A stretch of 64,000 nt of DNA, taken from an uncultured Acidimicrobiales bacterium (GTDB taxonomy: Bacteria > Actinomycetota > Acidimicrobiia > Acidimicrobiales > CATQHL01). Position 1 is the stretch's first letter, and each line of letters opens with the position of its first letter. A model generated the notes under the pieces. That model worked only from the letters and a program-made list of their open reading frames with translations, was not told where the DNA came from and made no database searches. The DNA lies in assembly GCA_958295925.1 (NCBI GenBank), contig CATQHL010000001.1:2342780-2406779 (forward strand), read 5' to 3'. Below are positions 8,894-18,991 of this stretch, piece after piece. A program made the position numbers and the translations under genes.

Positions 8894-11800
8894 GGGGGGG
8901 GGGGGGGGGCGTTAAAGCTGCCCTTTCATATGTGTACTTAGGAAAAAGACATCCTGGATCTGGGCTAAAAACAGAAAAATTTGGAATTGCATCGACGGCC
9001 AGCGCGGCGAAGGGTGTACGCTTTCCACGAAGTGTGCAATAGATTCCAATATTCTTGCTGTCACGTGTAGGGAAAATTTTGGGGAGCTTTCCGGTGTTTG
9101 TGTTTAGATCTTTGTCAAAGTACAGTTCTGTACGTGTAAATGGGCTAAATGAAGCTTTGACAAGAGCTTCGGGCCTGAAATCTATTTCTTTGCAACGCGC
9201 GAGCAACTTGAAAGTCTTATTGCACCAGCTGAATTTGGCAGGGTCTTTATCAATAAGTTTTTCAACCTGGCTAAGAATTGAGTCATTCGGGTCAAAACCT
9301 TCGTGTTTCTCTATGGGCACTCTTCGGAATTGTTCGACTTGCGAATTGTAGTGATCTATAGTTCTAATCACGTTTTGTTCAAGTTTTCTTCTTGAGAAAT
9401 TCACCATCCAAGCATCTCGGCTTGTAATACACCCTGTCGATGACGCCGCAAAAATTGGAAAACCTGTATTTTTATGGAGAGATGTTCCTTTTTCGTGGGA
9501 TATTGGCGTAAGTTTTTGATACGTGCTGCTTCTCTGATTTATCCAGTCACCGTATCTGTCAGGGATAATTTGTTTCCACTCTATATCCGCTACAGACTTC
9601 TCATTGCCCAGAATGTTTAGTTTGGTTTCACGGCTGTGATAATCTCCGATGTCCCGGTAGAACACTTTAACAGGGGGGCGCTGCTTGCCTGGTAGGCGTA
9701 CTAGAAGTGAGACAGCGGTCTGAGTTCTGCTGCCTTCCCCAAATAGTTTGCCCCCTTCTTTTTTAGATGCTTCCCCGGCAGTTCTCTGATTGCCCCGCAA
9801 ATTGTAGCAATAGATTATATCAAATTCTTTCGCAATCCGTTTGCGAAATCCATCAAATGCTTTCCCATCAATGTAGCCCCCATTGCTGACGAATGCCACG
9901 ATTCCACCCTGCTCCGAATTAAGGACTCGTGTTGATGCCCATCTAAACGCTCTGATGTAAGAATCGTAGAGGTTGCGTTTTAGACCTGTTGATGCTTCAG
10001 TCAGATACGTGGATTTTATAATACTGTCAAGAACAGGGTATGAGAGGTTCTCATTGTCATCATTCTCGCTCTTTTTCCCAACAGAATATGGGGGATTTCC
10101 GAGAATGACACGTATGTCCAGAGCCATTTGTCGGTCCACTCGTTCGTTGTTTTCCCCAAATTCGAGTGCAGGCGAGAGTGGCGCGTTCTGGTTGTCTCTT
10201 GAATTGGTATGTTCGGAAGACTGGAATGTGTCGGCTAGCACTAATCCTTTGAAGGGCTCACATTCTGTATGCTGCAACTCGCGAAGAGCCATTTCTATAT
10301 TTATTGCTGCTATGTAGTATGCTAACAGTATAATCTCATTTGCGTGTATTTCTGACGAATATTTTCGAAGCAAGTCATCTGATTTAATGTGTCCGCTTTG
10401 CAGTAGCCTTGTTATGAAAGTACCAGCCCCTGTAAACGGGTCTAGTATGTGGACTCCCTTATTGGTGAGGGATGTCTTAAATTCTGTGTTCAATAGGTGC
10501 TCTACGCTGGAAATTATGAAGTCAACTATTTCTATGGGTGTGTATACAATTCCCAGCGATGATGCAACTTTCGGGAGTGCCTTGCGAAAGAAGCCTTCGT
10601 AGAGTTCGCTGATAATCTTTTGTTTGCCTGCGAAGTTGTCTATTCCGTCTACCCTCTCGATAATTTGGTTGTAGAATTTGTCAAGCTTCGCGGTCTCGGC
10701 TTCCAGCGATTCCCTATCCAAGCTCTTCAGCATCCGCTCCATGACTTGCGAGACAGGGTTTCGTTTGGTGAATTCTTGATTTCCGAACAAAGCCTCAAAA
10801 ATAGGCATTGTGATTAGGTGTTGCGAGAGCATGCCGACGGCAGCTTCTCTTGTCACGCTGTCGTTGAGGTTGACGCGCAGTCCGTTCAGAAATTCTTCAA
10901 ACCGTTCCTCAAGACCGATTGACGAGCCTTCTAGCAGGGCGTAAATCTTCTCCTCGTGGCGTTCAGCGATCTCGGCCATGTCCCCTGTCCAGTCTTCCCA
11001 GTATCGACGGCTTCCCACCCTTGCCACTATGCGTGCGTAGATGGCGTTGCTCCATTCTTCCATGGGGAATAATTGAGGCTGGAAAATCGTCCCAAGGGAA
11101 CATTTCTCTCCATTGTCCGCACTTTCGTTGGAGTCTCCGGAACTGTTGCCGATACCGATTACTTGAATTTTCGCTGGCCGCTCATTGTTGAGGTCGATCT
11201 TGTTGATTAAGGCGTTGAACGTTTCGTCGTGAGAACGAAGGGCTTGCAGTACTTGCCACACGACCTTGTATCGGTCATTGTTGTTTAATGCCGTTTCAGG
11301 CTCTTCCTCGGGGGTAATGGCAATTGGAAGAATCACATACCCGTAGTCCTTCCCCTCTGCCTTGCGCATTACCCGGCCCACGGCTTGAACTACATCCACT
11401 TGGGATTTCCGTGGTTGCAGGAATAGCACTGCGTCGAGCGCTGGAACGTCGACACCTTCGTTCAGGCAGCGGGCGTTGGAGAGAATGCGACATTCGTTAA
11501 CTGGTGGCTGCTCCTTCAGCCAGTCGAGTTTCTCGCTTCGTTTCAGGGCATTTGTCTTGCCGTCAACATGTTGCGCTTCGCAGCTGAAGTTCCTTGAGAA
11601 CCTTGCGGTATCGTCGTTGACGTGCTTCTCGGCTAACGACTCGGCGATTTCTTTGAGAAGATATGAGGATTTTTTCGACTTTTCGATTGTGTTGGCAAAC
11701 GCAACCGCCCTTCGCATAGGCTCATCTTCATACTTGAAGCCCGACCCTGGGTTCGGCGATTTCGCCAGAGCATTGATGCAGCCCACAATTTTAACAACAT

Positions 11801-13448
11801 CGTCTTTGTCGAAGACTTCCTTGGTTTTATTGCCTACCTTGCCAGCTTGTACCTTATTCGTGAATCTAGAATACGCTTTGCTAAATTTGTCGCGTTCCTC
11901 TTTTGGGATAAGATTTTCTGGAACGGTCAGTAATAGCACTTTGTAGTCCGATAGGAGTTCGCGCTTCACAGCTTCGCCGAACGACAGGCGGTGGAACTCA
12001 GGTCCGTAGAGATCTTCGTCGTCCATTGAGACAACTTCCGCTCCAGCATCTCTTGCCTTCTTCTTTGAAGCTTCAACATACACGCGTGGAGTTGCCGTCA
12101 TATATAAGCGCTGCTTGGCCTTAATATAGTTGGAGTCGTGTATTCTTACGAAGTTTGACTCATCCTTATCGGACAGATTGACCCCAGTTGTGCGGTGGGC
12201 TTCGTCGCATACAACAAAGTCGAATTCAGGGAATCCATTCTGCTGCGCATCGTATATGACTTGAAGCGACTGGTAGGTCGAAAAAACCACTGTCATTTCA
12301 CCCGGGCGACGGGTGCCTGTTTCGCTGCTGGCGAGCTTTCCAGAGTCGGTCGTGGGGGGAATGACCAGTTCGTATGGCGCAGCGTCCTCGTTTTGAGTAC
12401 GCCTTCCAGCTTTCGTGTCTGAGCAGACTGCAAAAGGTCGGATTGGGATCTCGGCCTGCGCTGTCCACTCTTTGAGCGACTGCGACAATAGCGATATGGA
12501 AGGAACAAGAAACAGCACACTTCCGTTCCTCCCAGCCAAGTCCTCTGCAACGCGTAGGGAGGTGAGCGTCTTCCCAGTACCGCAAGCCATAATCAGCCTG
12601 CCTCGATCGTGCCTGGTGAATCCTTCCTTCACAGCGGCAAAAGCATCTCTCTGGTGCGGCCTGAGCTTCTTCCGATTCTTGACTGGCACATGAACGGGGT
12701 GGAGTTTGACGTTAGCCCAGTCCACTGTCAGCTCTTCCAAGTCCGTTAAGCTGAGTCGTTGAACTGGCGTGGTTTGGGCGGTCATAACTGCTTCGGCGTT
12801 CTTGCCCCAGTTGTAGCTTGTGGTGACTATCAGCCGCTTGGTGAAGGGCTCTCTACCCGATGCGGCCAGGAAGGAGTCCAGGTCTCTCTTGCTCACCCGG
12901 TGGTGCGGCTTATAGAACTTGCATTGGATGGCCGTCATTCCGCCTTCGGGGTTCTCAGCCACAACGTCGATTCCAGTGTCCGGCTGGCTGCGCAAGTGGG
13001 TCGGGCGCTCCTCGTCGGCCCAGTCCATCCAACGCATCACCCTTGCGAACTGCCGGCTGAATGTCCTGTCCGCCGAAAATGCTGCCACCATCAGGTCTTC
13101 GAACAAGTCACCCTTTTCCCTCTCGCTACGAGCCGATCGCCGCAGTCGGTCAAGAAGTTCGCCGAGCGATCCTCCCAGCGTTCCGGCGAATTCCTGCGAT
13201 CCTTGAGCAGCAAGCAATGATTCGGTCACCCCGCGAATCTTATTAGGCAGGGTTTCGCCTCCGATGCTGTCGGGACTCGGCTTCCTCAAACAGGATTCAA
13301 CATATTGCCGGATCAGGCAATGTTGAAGCGAGCAGTGGTGGCCGAGCCAGGCGCAATCTAGAAACGCCGACAAGCTTGGCCGTGCGCGCCCCATACCCAG
13401 CGCAGGCCGCGTCGCTACGGCGGCCGCGGGTTTGCCCCACCATGTCAC
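8871..13448 (-). CDS. Type ISP restriction-modification enzyme, C-terminally truncated
   Basis: One polypeptide combines several domains. First is an Mrr-like PD-(D/E)xK nuclease with DTGIDVVAENPEGG and QCK. Next is a superfamily 2 helicase (MACGTGKT near residue 288, DEAHRTTG). Then comes an N6-adenine methyltransferase (DPFTGAGTF near 1000, NPPY near 1116), followed by part of the target recognition region. Type ISP enzymes translocate along DNA and cut unmodified phage DNA. The reading frame enters a C tract (8894-8909) and stops after PPPPPRFNSFPG, so the final specificity domain (8222-8893) is lost in this state. The coding start is uncertain: the first 60 or so residues of the longest frame look unlike the family, and a start near 13230 is plausible. 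Base composition is lower in GC than the flanking RCC1 genes, suggesting transfer. Confidence 0.85.
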   Translation of the reverse strand: MTWWGKPAAAVATRPALGMGRARPSLSAFLDCAWLGHHCSLQHCLIRQYVESCLRKPSPDSIGGETLPNKIRGVTESLLAAQGSQEFAGTLGGSLGELLDRLRRSARSEREKGDLFEDLMVAAFSADRTFSRQFARVMRWMDWADEERPTHLRSQPDTGIDVVAENPEGGMTAIQCKFYKPHHRVSKRDLDSFLAASGREPFTKRLIVTTSYNWGKNAEAVMTAQTTPVQRLSLTDLEELTVDWANVKLHPVHVPVKNRKKLRPHQRDAFAAVKEGFTRHDRGRLIMACGTGKTLTSLRVAEDLAGRNGSVLFLVPSISLLSQSLKEWTAQAEIPIRPFAVCSDTKAGRRTQNEDAAPYELVIPPTTDSGKLASSETGTRRPGEMTVVFSTYQSLQVIYDAQQNGFPEFDFVVCDEAHRTTGVNLSDKDESNFVRIHDSNYIKAKQRLYMTATPRVYVEASKKKARDAGAEVVSMDDEDLYGPEFHRLSFGEAVKRELLSDYKVLLLTVPENLIPKEERDKFSKAYSRFTNKVQAGKVGNKTKEVFDKDDVVKIVGCINALAKSPNPGSGFKYEDEPMRRAVAFANTIEKSKKSSYLLKEIAESLAEKHVNDDTARFSRNFSCEAQHVDGKTNALKRSEKLDWLKEQPPVNECRILSNARCLNEGVDVPALDAVLFLQPRKSQVDVVQAVGRVMRKAEGKDYGYVILPIAITPEEEPETALNNNDRYKVVWQVLQALRSHDETFNALINKIDLNNERPAKIQVIGIGNSSGDSNESADNGEKCSLGTIFQPQLFPMEEWSNAIYARIVARVGSRRYWEDWTGDMAEIAERHEEKIYALLEGSSIGLEERFEEFLNGLRVNLNDSVTREAAVGMLSQHLITMPIFEALFGNQEFTKRNPVSQVMERMLKSLDRESLEAETAKLDKFYNQIIERVDGIDNFAGKQKIISELYEGFFRKALPKVASSLGIVYTPIEIVDFIISSVEHLLNTEFKTSLTNKGVHILDPFTGAGTFITRLLQSGHIKSDDLLRKYSSEIHANEIILLAYYIAAINIEMALRELQHTECEPFKGLVLADTFQSSEHTNSRDNQNAPLSPALEFGENNERVDRQMALDIRVILGNPPYSVGKKSENDDNENLSYPVLDSIIKSTYLTEASTGLKRNLYDSYIRAFRWASTRVLNSEQGGIVAFVSNGGYIDGKAFDGFRKRIAKEFDIIYCYNLRGNQRTAGEASKKEGGKLFGEGSRTQTAVSLLVRLPGKQRPPVKVFYRDIGDYHSRETKLNILGNEKSVADIEWKQIIPDRYGDWINQRSSTYQKLTPISHEKGTSLHKNTGFPIFAASSTGCITSRDAWMVNFSRRKLEQNVIRTIDHYNSQVEQFRRVPIEKHEGFDPNDSILSQVEKLIDKDPAKFSWCNKTFKLLARCKEIDFRPEALVKASFSPFTRTELYFDKDLNTNTGKLPKIFPTRDSKNIGIYCTLRGKRTPFAALAVDAIPNFSVFSPDPGCLFPKYTYERAALTPPPPPRFNSFPG
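8894..8909 (-). repeat. 16-base C tract in the Type ISP gene (possible phase switch)
   Basis: Sixteen consecutive C on the coding strand, encoding poly-Pro. The frame after a tract of 16 ends within seven codons. The frame needed for the specificity domain requires a length divisible by three. It lies exactly at the junction of the two gene parts. Confidence 0.9.
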
Positions 13449-13464
13449 CTTGGCGTTTCGGCTC

Positions 13465-13557
13465 TACGTAAGCCGCTGACTCGGAAGAGGCGGAGACGGG
13501 GAGCACTCATTCTTCTCCGACCTCGTGACCTGGGTTCCACGTAAGCCGCTGACTTGG
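13465..13557. repeat. Short direct repeat pair beside the Type ISP gene
   Basis: ACGTAAGCCGCTGACT occurs at about 13465 and again at about 13538, 73 bases apart, between the restriction gene and the RCC1 fragment. No matching copy was seen at the 8.1-8.2 kb side, so a role as insertion boundary is not shown. Confidence 0.6.
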
Positions 13558-13575
13558 AGGGGGCGGCCGCGGGGG

Positions 13576-13859
13576 TTAGGGGTTGGTGGGTGGTTTGTGT
13601 GGGGGGATTTGGTGGGTGGTTTGGCCTTGGTTGTCCCGGCAGTCGATGACGCGGTCGGGGCGCAGGCCGCAGGCGTGGTGGCTGCCCACAGCGACCTGGG
13701 TGTGCGGGCCTCGGGGAGGGTGGAGGACGGGGAACTTCCCCCGGAGCCGGGGGAAGTCGTCGTTGCCGGCGTCGATGAGGGGGAAGTCCCCCCAGCAGGT
13801 GATTGAGGCGTCGGCGCGGATGCCGCAGCATTCGACTGTTCCTGCTGGGCTGAGGCGTG
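13576..13859 (-). pseudogene. RCC1-repeat fragment
   Basis: Immediately after the stop of the copy B lipoprotein gene, another frame encodes SPAGTVECCGIRADASITCW and, later, SHHACGLRPDRVIDC. These are two degenerate RCC1-type units, ending at a TAA at 13576. It looks like the tail of a longer repeat protein cut off by a frameshift, or the remnant of another copy. Confidence 0.7.
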
Positions 13860-16115
13860 TTAGGGGTTTGGGTGGTATGTGTGTTCTTTCCAGGTGTCGG
13901 GGTTGGGTTCTTGTTGTTCCCAGCAGTGGATGCTGCCTTCGGCGCGTACGCCGCATTGGTGTTCGTAGCCTGCGCTTACGGCGGTGTAGGGGCCTTGGAA
14001 GTTGAGTGAACTGCTCCCGTCGGTGGTCCAGCACCTGATGGCTCCGCCGGCGTGCAGGCCGCAGGTGTGTGTGCCGCCTACGCTCAGCGCCGTGTAGTCC
14101 TCCCCGCCCGCGTGGGGTTCCCGGGGGGCCCTGTGTTCGATGTTCCAGCATTCGATTCCGCCTGCTGGGCGCAGGCCGCAGGCGTGGCGCCGCCCGGCTT
14201 GCACGTCTTTGAACGCGTCCCTCGGGGGTGTGGTCAGCAGCCCCCAGGGGACTGTTTTGTAGGTGTCGTCTCCCCAGCACACTGCCCGCCCGTTTGCGCG
14301 CAGCCCGCAGGAGTAGCCCCAGTCCCCCACTTCGACGCCCTGGTCGTAGTGGTGTTCGTGGCCGCCCCAGCCTGCGCTCACTGAGGTGAGCGGTTCCTGG
14401 GGTGGGAGGATCTTGCTTTGCAGGCCGCTGAAGCCCCAGCACTCCAGTTCGCCGTTTAGGCGCAGCCCGCAGGCGAAGGTGTATCCCGCTGTTATTGCTG
14501 TGAACACCCCGGCGGGCGGGGAGGACTGCCCGAAGCTGCCCCCGCCCCAGCATTCCACCCTGCCGACCGGGCGGAGGCCGCAGGTGAACCCCTCGCCCGC
14601 GGCGAGGGATGCGAACTTCCCGCCCGGTGGGGAGGCGGCGGGGTCTTCGGGGTTTGTGTAGTTCCAGCAGACGGCCTCCCCCCCGGCGAGGCCGCAGACG
14701 TGCCTGCCGCCCTCGCGGATTTCTGTGAACACCTCGTCCCGCACCTTCACGGGATCCTCGTCGTCGCTCCCGAGGTCCCAGCAGAGCAGGCCGCCCTCGG
14801 GGAGGAAACCGCACGCCTCTATGAGAGACACCACCAGGGATGTGAATACCTCATCCGGGGGTGTTACGACCCTGTGCCTTACCTTCCCGTCCTTGTTGTT
14901 GCTCCAGCACTCGGCGCGGCCGCCCACCCTCAAGCCGCACGCGTAAGGCCCCCTCCCGACGGCGACGTGGGTGAACACGCCCTCTGGCGGGGCGAGGTGC
15001 GGGACGCTGGGCTCGTCCCCCCGGTCTTCGCTGTAGGTGGCCCAGCACGCCACCGCCCCGGCCGGGCGGATGCCGCACACGTGCTCCCCATGCGCTGTGT
15101 GCAGCGACCGGAACGCGCCCCCGGGCACGCCGGGCGCCGCGGCGGGGAGAGACGGCGGAGGCCAGGTGAAGCCGAAACCCCAGCACGCGGCCCTGAAATC
15201 CGTGCCCAGGGCGCAGGCGTGACTCCCCCCGCCCGCCACTGAGGAGAACACGCCGCCGGGCGGCAGGCTCGCCGGGCGGCGCCGCCCCGAAGCGCCCCAG
15301 CACTCCGCCGCGCCGTCCGCCCGCAGCCCGCACGCGTGCTCGATCCCCACGCTCACCGACTCGAACACGCCCCCAGGGGGCCCCGAGACCGCGGGGTTGC
15401 GCCCCCAGCACTCCACCCTGCCGCCTGGCCTCACCCCGCACGCGCTCTCCCGCCCCGCCGACACTGAGGAGAACACGCCCCCAGGCGCCGACTCGGCCCC
15501 TGGATCAGGGCTCCAACCCTCCTCCTTCGTGGTCCACTCATACAAAACAGAACCATCCGCCCCCCACCTCCAACACTCCACGCCCCCGCCCTCGTAAACG
15601 CCGCACGTATAACCCCAACCCGTGCTCACCGACACGAACAAACCACCACCCCCGGACCCGGACCCAGCAGCCCCAGCAGCCGCGGCAGCAGCGGAACCAG
15701 CCCCGGCAGCCGCAACAGACGCAGATCCAGCAGCCGCGGACCCAGCCTCAGCAGCCGCGGACCCAGCAGAAGCGGCCGCGGCGGCCTCAGCACCCTCGAC
15801 GTCGCCGACGGGCGCGCCCTCATCACCGCCCCCCGGCGCGCCCGTATCACCGGCAGGCGCGGCGCCGCGGGGAAGGCCAGACCCCGAAACAGGGCCAGGC
15901 GCGGCGGAAGGCGGAACAACAGCCTCAGCGGCCCCAGCCCCCGGGGGCGCCTCAGCCTCAGGGGGCGCCCCAGAGCAGGCAACAGCCGCAAACAAGGCAA
16001 CCGCAACCAGCACCCACCAACGTGAACCCGGCCACCAGGACAACCGGAAACCCATACCCCCCAAAACCCCCCTAAACATTCGGGAACGTGAAAACAGCGG
16101 ATTCAAAAGCCACAA
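13860..16115 (-). CDS. RCC1-repeat lipoprotein (copy B)
   Basis: Up to 751 residues. A later ATG at about 16055 gives a better signal peptide (WWVLVAVALFAAVACSG, lipobox AVAC). After an Ala/Gly/Pro-rich linker come numerous RCC1-type units of the form SAGWGYSCGLR then ECWG, highly similar to copies A and C. It stops at 13860, but repeat units continue in another frame (13576-13859), so the C-terminus may have been shortened by frameshift. No protease gene precedes it here, only a leader ORF remnant (16103-16342). It is probably a surface lipoprotein of unknown ligand. Confidence 0.85.
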   Translation of the reverse strand: MWLLNPLFSRSRMFRGVLGGMGFRLSWWPGSRWWVLVAVALFAAVACSGAPPEAEAPPGAGAAEAVVPPSAAPGPVSGSGLPRGAAPAGDTGAPGGGDEGAPVGDVEGAEAAAAASAGSAAAEAGSAAAGSASVAAAGAGSAAAAAAGAAGSGSGGGGLFVSVSTGWGYTCGVYEGGGVECWRWGADGSVLYEWTTKEEGWSPDPGAESAPGGVFSSVSAGRESACGVRPGGRVECWGRNPAVSGPPGGVFESVSVGIEHACGLRADGAAECWGASGRRRPASLPPGGVFSSVAGGGSHACALGTDFRAACWGFGFTWPPPSLPAAAPGVPGGAFRSLHTAHGEHVCGIRPAGAVACWATYSEDRGDEPSVPHLAPPEGVFTHVAVGRGPYACGLRVGGRAECWSNNKDGKVRHRVVTPPDEVFTSLVVSLIEACGFLPEGGLLCWDLGSDDEDPVKVRDEVFTEIREGGRHVCGLAGGEAVCWNYTNPEDPAASPPGGKFASLAAGEGFTCGLRPVGRVECWGGGSFGQSSPPAGVFTAITAGYTFACGLRLNGELECWGFSGLQSKILPPQEPLTSVSAGWGGHEHHYDQGVEVGDWGYSCGLRANGRAVCWGDDTYKTVPWGLLTTPPRDAFKDVQAGRRHACGLRPAGGIECWNIEHRAPREPHAGGEDYTALSVGGTHTCGLHAGGAIRCWTTDGSSSLNFQGPYTAVSAGYEHQCGVRAEGSIHCWEQQEPNPDTWKEHTYHPNP

Positions 16116-16342
16116 TCCCGCCCTCGGCGGGAAACGCCGTCCCAGCCCTGCCCTCCCTCAAAGGCGCCCAGGCGCCGGCACCGCCGGAGCGGACTGTTCG
16201 GGAAAACCCGCCCCCCAGGGGAACCCGCCACGGAACCGGATGCCCGCGCCGCCGACACCCGCTCAGCAGGAAAGTCGACGGGCTCACCGCACCCCAGAAG
16301 ATCGCCCAGCCAGTCGCTAAACGCTTGCTTGCTAACCGTCAA
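16103..16342 (-). CDS. Short conserved leader ORF (copy B, degenerate)
   Basis: A 79-residue ORF from a TTG at 16342. Its N-terminus KQAFSDWLGDLLGCGEP matches the FADWLDDLL block of copies A and C. The downstream part diverges and runs into the start of the RCC1 gene; the protease body is missing. It is probably a remnant left when the middle of the cassette was deleted. Confidence 0.4.
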   Translation of the reverse strand: MTVSKQAFSDWLGDLLGCGEPVDFPAERVSAARASGSVAGSPGGRVFPNSPLRRCRRLGAFEGGQGWDGVSRRGRDCGF

Positions 16343-16456
16343 ATCGCCCCCTAGCAGTAGACGGCGTCAAGCTAACACGAACAAAAACCGAATTCTGAAG
16401 GACGGAAACAGCGCGGCGCTCCCCTGCCCGCTGCTGGCTGCTCCTTGGTGCCCTTT

Positions 16457-18313
16457 TCAGGGATCCCCTGCGGTGTAGGTGCGCTGCGTCCAGGTCTTTG
16501 GGTCGGCTCCGGGGGTGTCCCAGCAGTGGATTTGGCCTGTCGAGAGGATGCCGCATTGGTGGTCGTAGCCTGCGCTGACGGTGGTGTAGGGGCCTGTTTG
16601 GAGGTGGGTGCCGCCTGTTGGATCGTCGGCCCAGCATTCGATGTCCCCGCCTGCGCGGAGCCCGCAGGTGTGGGTGCCGCCTACGCTGAGCGCGGTGTAG
16701 CCCTCCCCGGCGCCGTCGTGTGTCCCTGCCCTCTGGTAGCGGTGTCCGCGCTCCCCCCAGCATTCGATGTCCCCGCCTGCGCGGAGCCCGCATGCGTGGT
16801 AGCGGCCTGCCTCGACGTCGGTGAAGGCGCCCGTCGGGGTGAGGAGCACCGGGTCGGGTTCGTAGGCTCTCTGTGTGGTGGCCCTGCCCCAGCATTCGGC
16901 CTTCCCCCCTGCGCGGAGCCCGCAGGAGAAGCCCCAGTCGGAGAGCGCCGCCGGCAGCCAGGTGCCCCGGGCCTGGGAGTATTCCTCGAATCCCCCCCAG
17001 CCGGCGCTTATGGCCGTCAGGGGTCCGCTCGGCGGGGTGATCTTGCCCTGCGGGTAGGGTTTGCCCCAGCATTCGGCTTCCCCGTCGGGGCGGATGCCGC
17101 AGGAGTTGTGCTCTGAAGTGCTGATTGCGGTGAACTTCCCGGGTGGGGAATCGGATTCGCCGTAGTCGTTGCCGCCCCAGCATTCGACGGTTCCACTGGC
17201 GCGCAGCCCGCATGCGTGGCGGTCTTCGACCGTCACTGCGGCGAACTCCCCGTCGGGCGGTTCCCCTACGGGGCTGTTCACGCCGCTCCAGCATTTGAGT
17301 GTCTTGTCGATGCGTACGCCGCAGAGGCTGAACCCCTCGTAGTCGAGCGCGGAGAACTCTCCTTCTTCGCTGGTTCCGCCTGTCCAGCCGCTTTCCGGGT
17401 CCCAGCAGTGCAGCCCGCCGCCGGGGACGGCGCCGCATGGGGTGGACCTGCCGACGGCCAGGGCGGTGAACTCCCTGTCGGGTGAGGGGAGCTCCACCCC
17501 CGTCTCGGCGATCCAGCAAAGGGGTTCGCCTCCGGGCCTCAGCCCGCAGTTGTAGAACTGTCCGAGGTCGATCATGGTGAACCCGCCTCCGGGCGTCGGG
17601 CGGTATCGGACGCCTCCGCCTGTCGGGTAGTTGTTCCAGCATTCGACAGTGGAGTCCGCGCGTATCCCGCATGTCCGCCGCGGCCCGGATTGAATCGTTC
17701 TGAACTCCCCGCCCGGGACGACCACAGGTGTTTTCTCCGCGGTGTGCGTGAAAGCCGTGAAGTTCTCTCCCCAGCACTCGATTTCCCCGCCTGGGCGCAG
17801 CCCGCAGGCGTTCACCCTGCCTGCGGCCAGTCTCTTGAACGGGCCGCCCGGGGGCTCATCAGCGGCGGGGTCGCCGCCCCACCTCCCGGCGCCGGGCTCC
17901 CACCCCAACGGCGCAGGCTGCTCCCCCCAAAGCCAGCACACCGCCTCACCGTCGCCGAGCAGCCCGCACGAATAACCCCAACCGGCGCTGACCTGAACGA
18001 ACACGCCCCGCTCCCCGGCACCCGACGGCCCGCCGGAGCCCGCCGCCGCCGAGGCCGCAACAGAGGCACCAGGCTCCAAGACGGCGGCGGTGCCTGGAGT
18101 GGCGCTCGCCGTGGACGCGCCCGCGCCAGAGGCGCTCGCCAGTAGGCTCGCTGGGTTTGCCGAGGAGACCGCGATTGTGGTGGTGGCAGCGTTAGGGGAG
18201 ACGGCGCCGGGCGGATAGGTGTCCTGCTCTCCCGCGCACGCCAGAAGCAAGAAAAGCGCGAAGAGAACCAAGCTATGCAAACAATTTGCATTCACCCGGC
18301 GGGCGGAGGGCAT
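16457..18313 (-). CDS. RCC1-repeat lipoprotein (copy C)
   Basis: A 618-residue predicted lipoprotein. The signal peptide LHSLVLFALFLLLACAG has lipobox LLAC near residue 26. A short Ala/Ser/Thr/Pro-rich linker follows, then RCC1-type Cys-containing repeats (for example SAGWGYSCGLLGDGEAVCW and later ACGLRAGGDIECW). The order of units and several insertions match copies A and B, so the three are paralogues. It lies 12 bases after the truncated protease fragment, mirroring the coupled arrangement of copy A. Confidence 0.85.
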   Translation of the reverse strand: MPSARRVNANCLHSLVLFALFLLLACAGEQDTYPPGAVSPNAATTTIAVSSANPASLLASASGAGASTASATPGTAAVLEPGASVAASAAAGSGGPSGAGERGVFVQVSAGWGYSCGLLGDGEAVCWLWGEQPAPLGWEPGAGRWGGDPAADEPPGGPFKRLAAGRVNACGLRPGGEIECWGENFTAFTHTAEKTPVVVPGGEFRTIQSGPRRTCGIRADSTVECWNNYPTGGGVRYRPTPGGGFTMIDLGQFYNCGLRPGGEPLCWIAETGVELPSPDREFTALAVGRSTPCGAVPGGGLHCWDPESGWTGGTSEEGEFSALDYEGFSLCGVRIDKTLKCWSGVNSPVGEPPDGEFAAVTVEDRHACGLRASGTVECWGGNDYGESDSPPGKFTAISTSEHNSCGIRPDGEAECWGKPYPQGKITPPSGPLTAISAGWGGFEEYSQARGTWLPAALSDWGFSCGLRAGGKAECWGRATTQRAYEPDPVLLTPTGAFTDVEAGRYHACGLRAGGDIECWGERGHRYQRAGTHDGAGEGYTALSVGGTHTCGLRAGGDIECWADDPTGGTHLQTGPYTTVSAGYDHQCGILSTGQIHCWDTPGADPKTWTQRTYTAGDP

Positions 18314-18325
18314 GTCCTGATCCGC

Positions 18326-18991
18326 TTAAGGGAGTTCAGCGTCGTCAGGTATGGTGAACGGGGCTGAGGGCGTCCCCAGCGTCCACTCCTCGGCGTCGCC
18401 GTCGCCGTCCAGATCCAAGGATACGACCGATCTTGCCTCCCCATCAGTCAGAGAGGCGTCTACTTTAGGGTCGCCACTTGTAAGTCCCACCACGATGAAC
18501 TCGTGTCTCCGGTAAAGAGCATACGTGGGATGCAAGAAATCAATATTCAGCCCCAGGCGTCCATTCCGAATATTGAGCCAAACTGGATTATTCAAAGAAT
18601 CAATGAAATTTCCTCGTTTGATGGTAATGAGTTCCCCATCATCTAGGTTATTCGCAGACCCGATCGTGTCTCTGTGCAATGGCTTGTATGGCCCCGAGTA
18701 GTTCCCGTCGGAATCGGACGGTGCTCGGTGCATGATTATCCAAGCGTACGCGTTGTAGACGCTGGGTTCTCCTGTGTCGGAAGGCGGGGAACCTAGTTCG
18801 AGAAAACGAGTGCCTCTATGGACTAATGAGGAAGGGCTCCCGCAAAAATTGTTTCTTGTGAAGGCGTCTGGGGAGTAGATTTGGTGGAGATCTTCTATAT
18901 CTCGGGCTGTGATGGTATCAGAGCGGCAGAAGTCGAAGTAGCCGGGGGCATGTGTGGAGGTTCCGTCGATGAGGCGGCTCGTCGGCGTTAT
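18326..18991 (-). pseudogene. Truncated metzincin-like protein, C-terminal domain only (copy C)
   Basis: The frame encodes TITARDIEDLHQIYSPDAF, then a YNAYAWIIMHR segment and a C-terminal EEWTLGTPSAPF. All align with the C-terminal domain of the protease at 4499-7669. The Cys-rich repeats, FN3 domains and the HEIGH catalytic motif are absent. The frame upstream of about 18991 belongs to the leader ORF in another phase. It is best read as an internally deleted, frameshifted copy. GC content is lower than in copy A. Confidence 0.7.
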
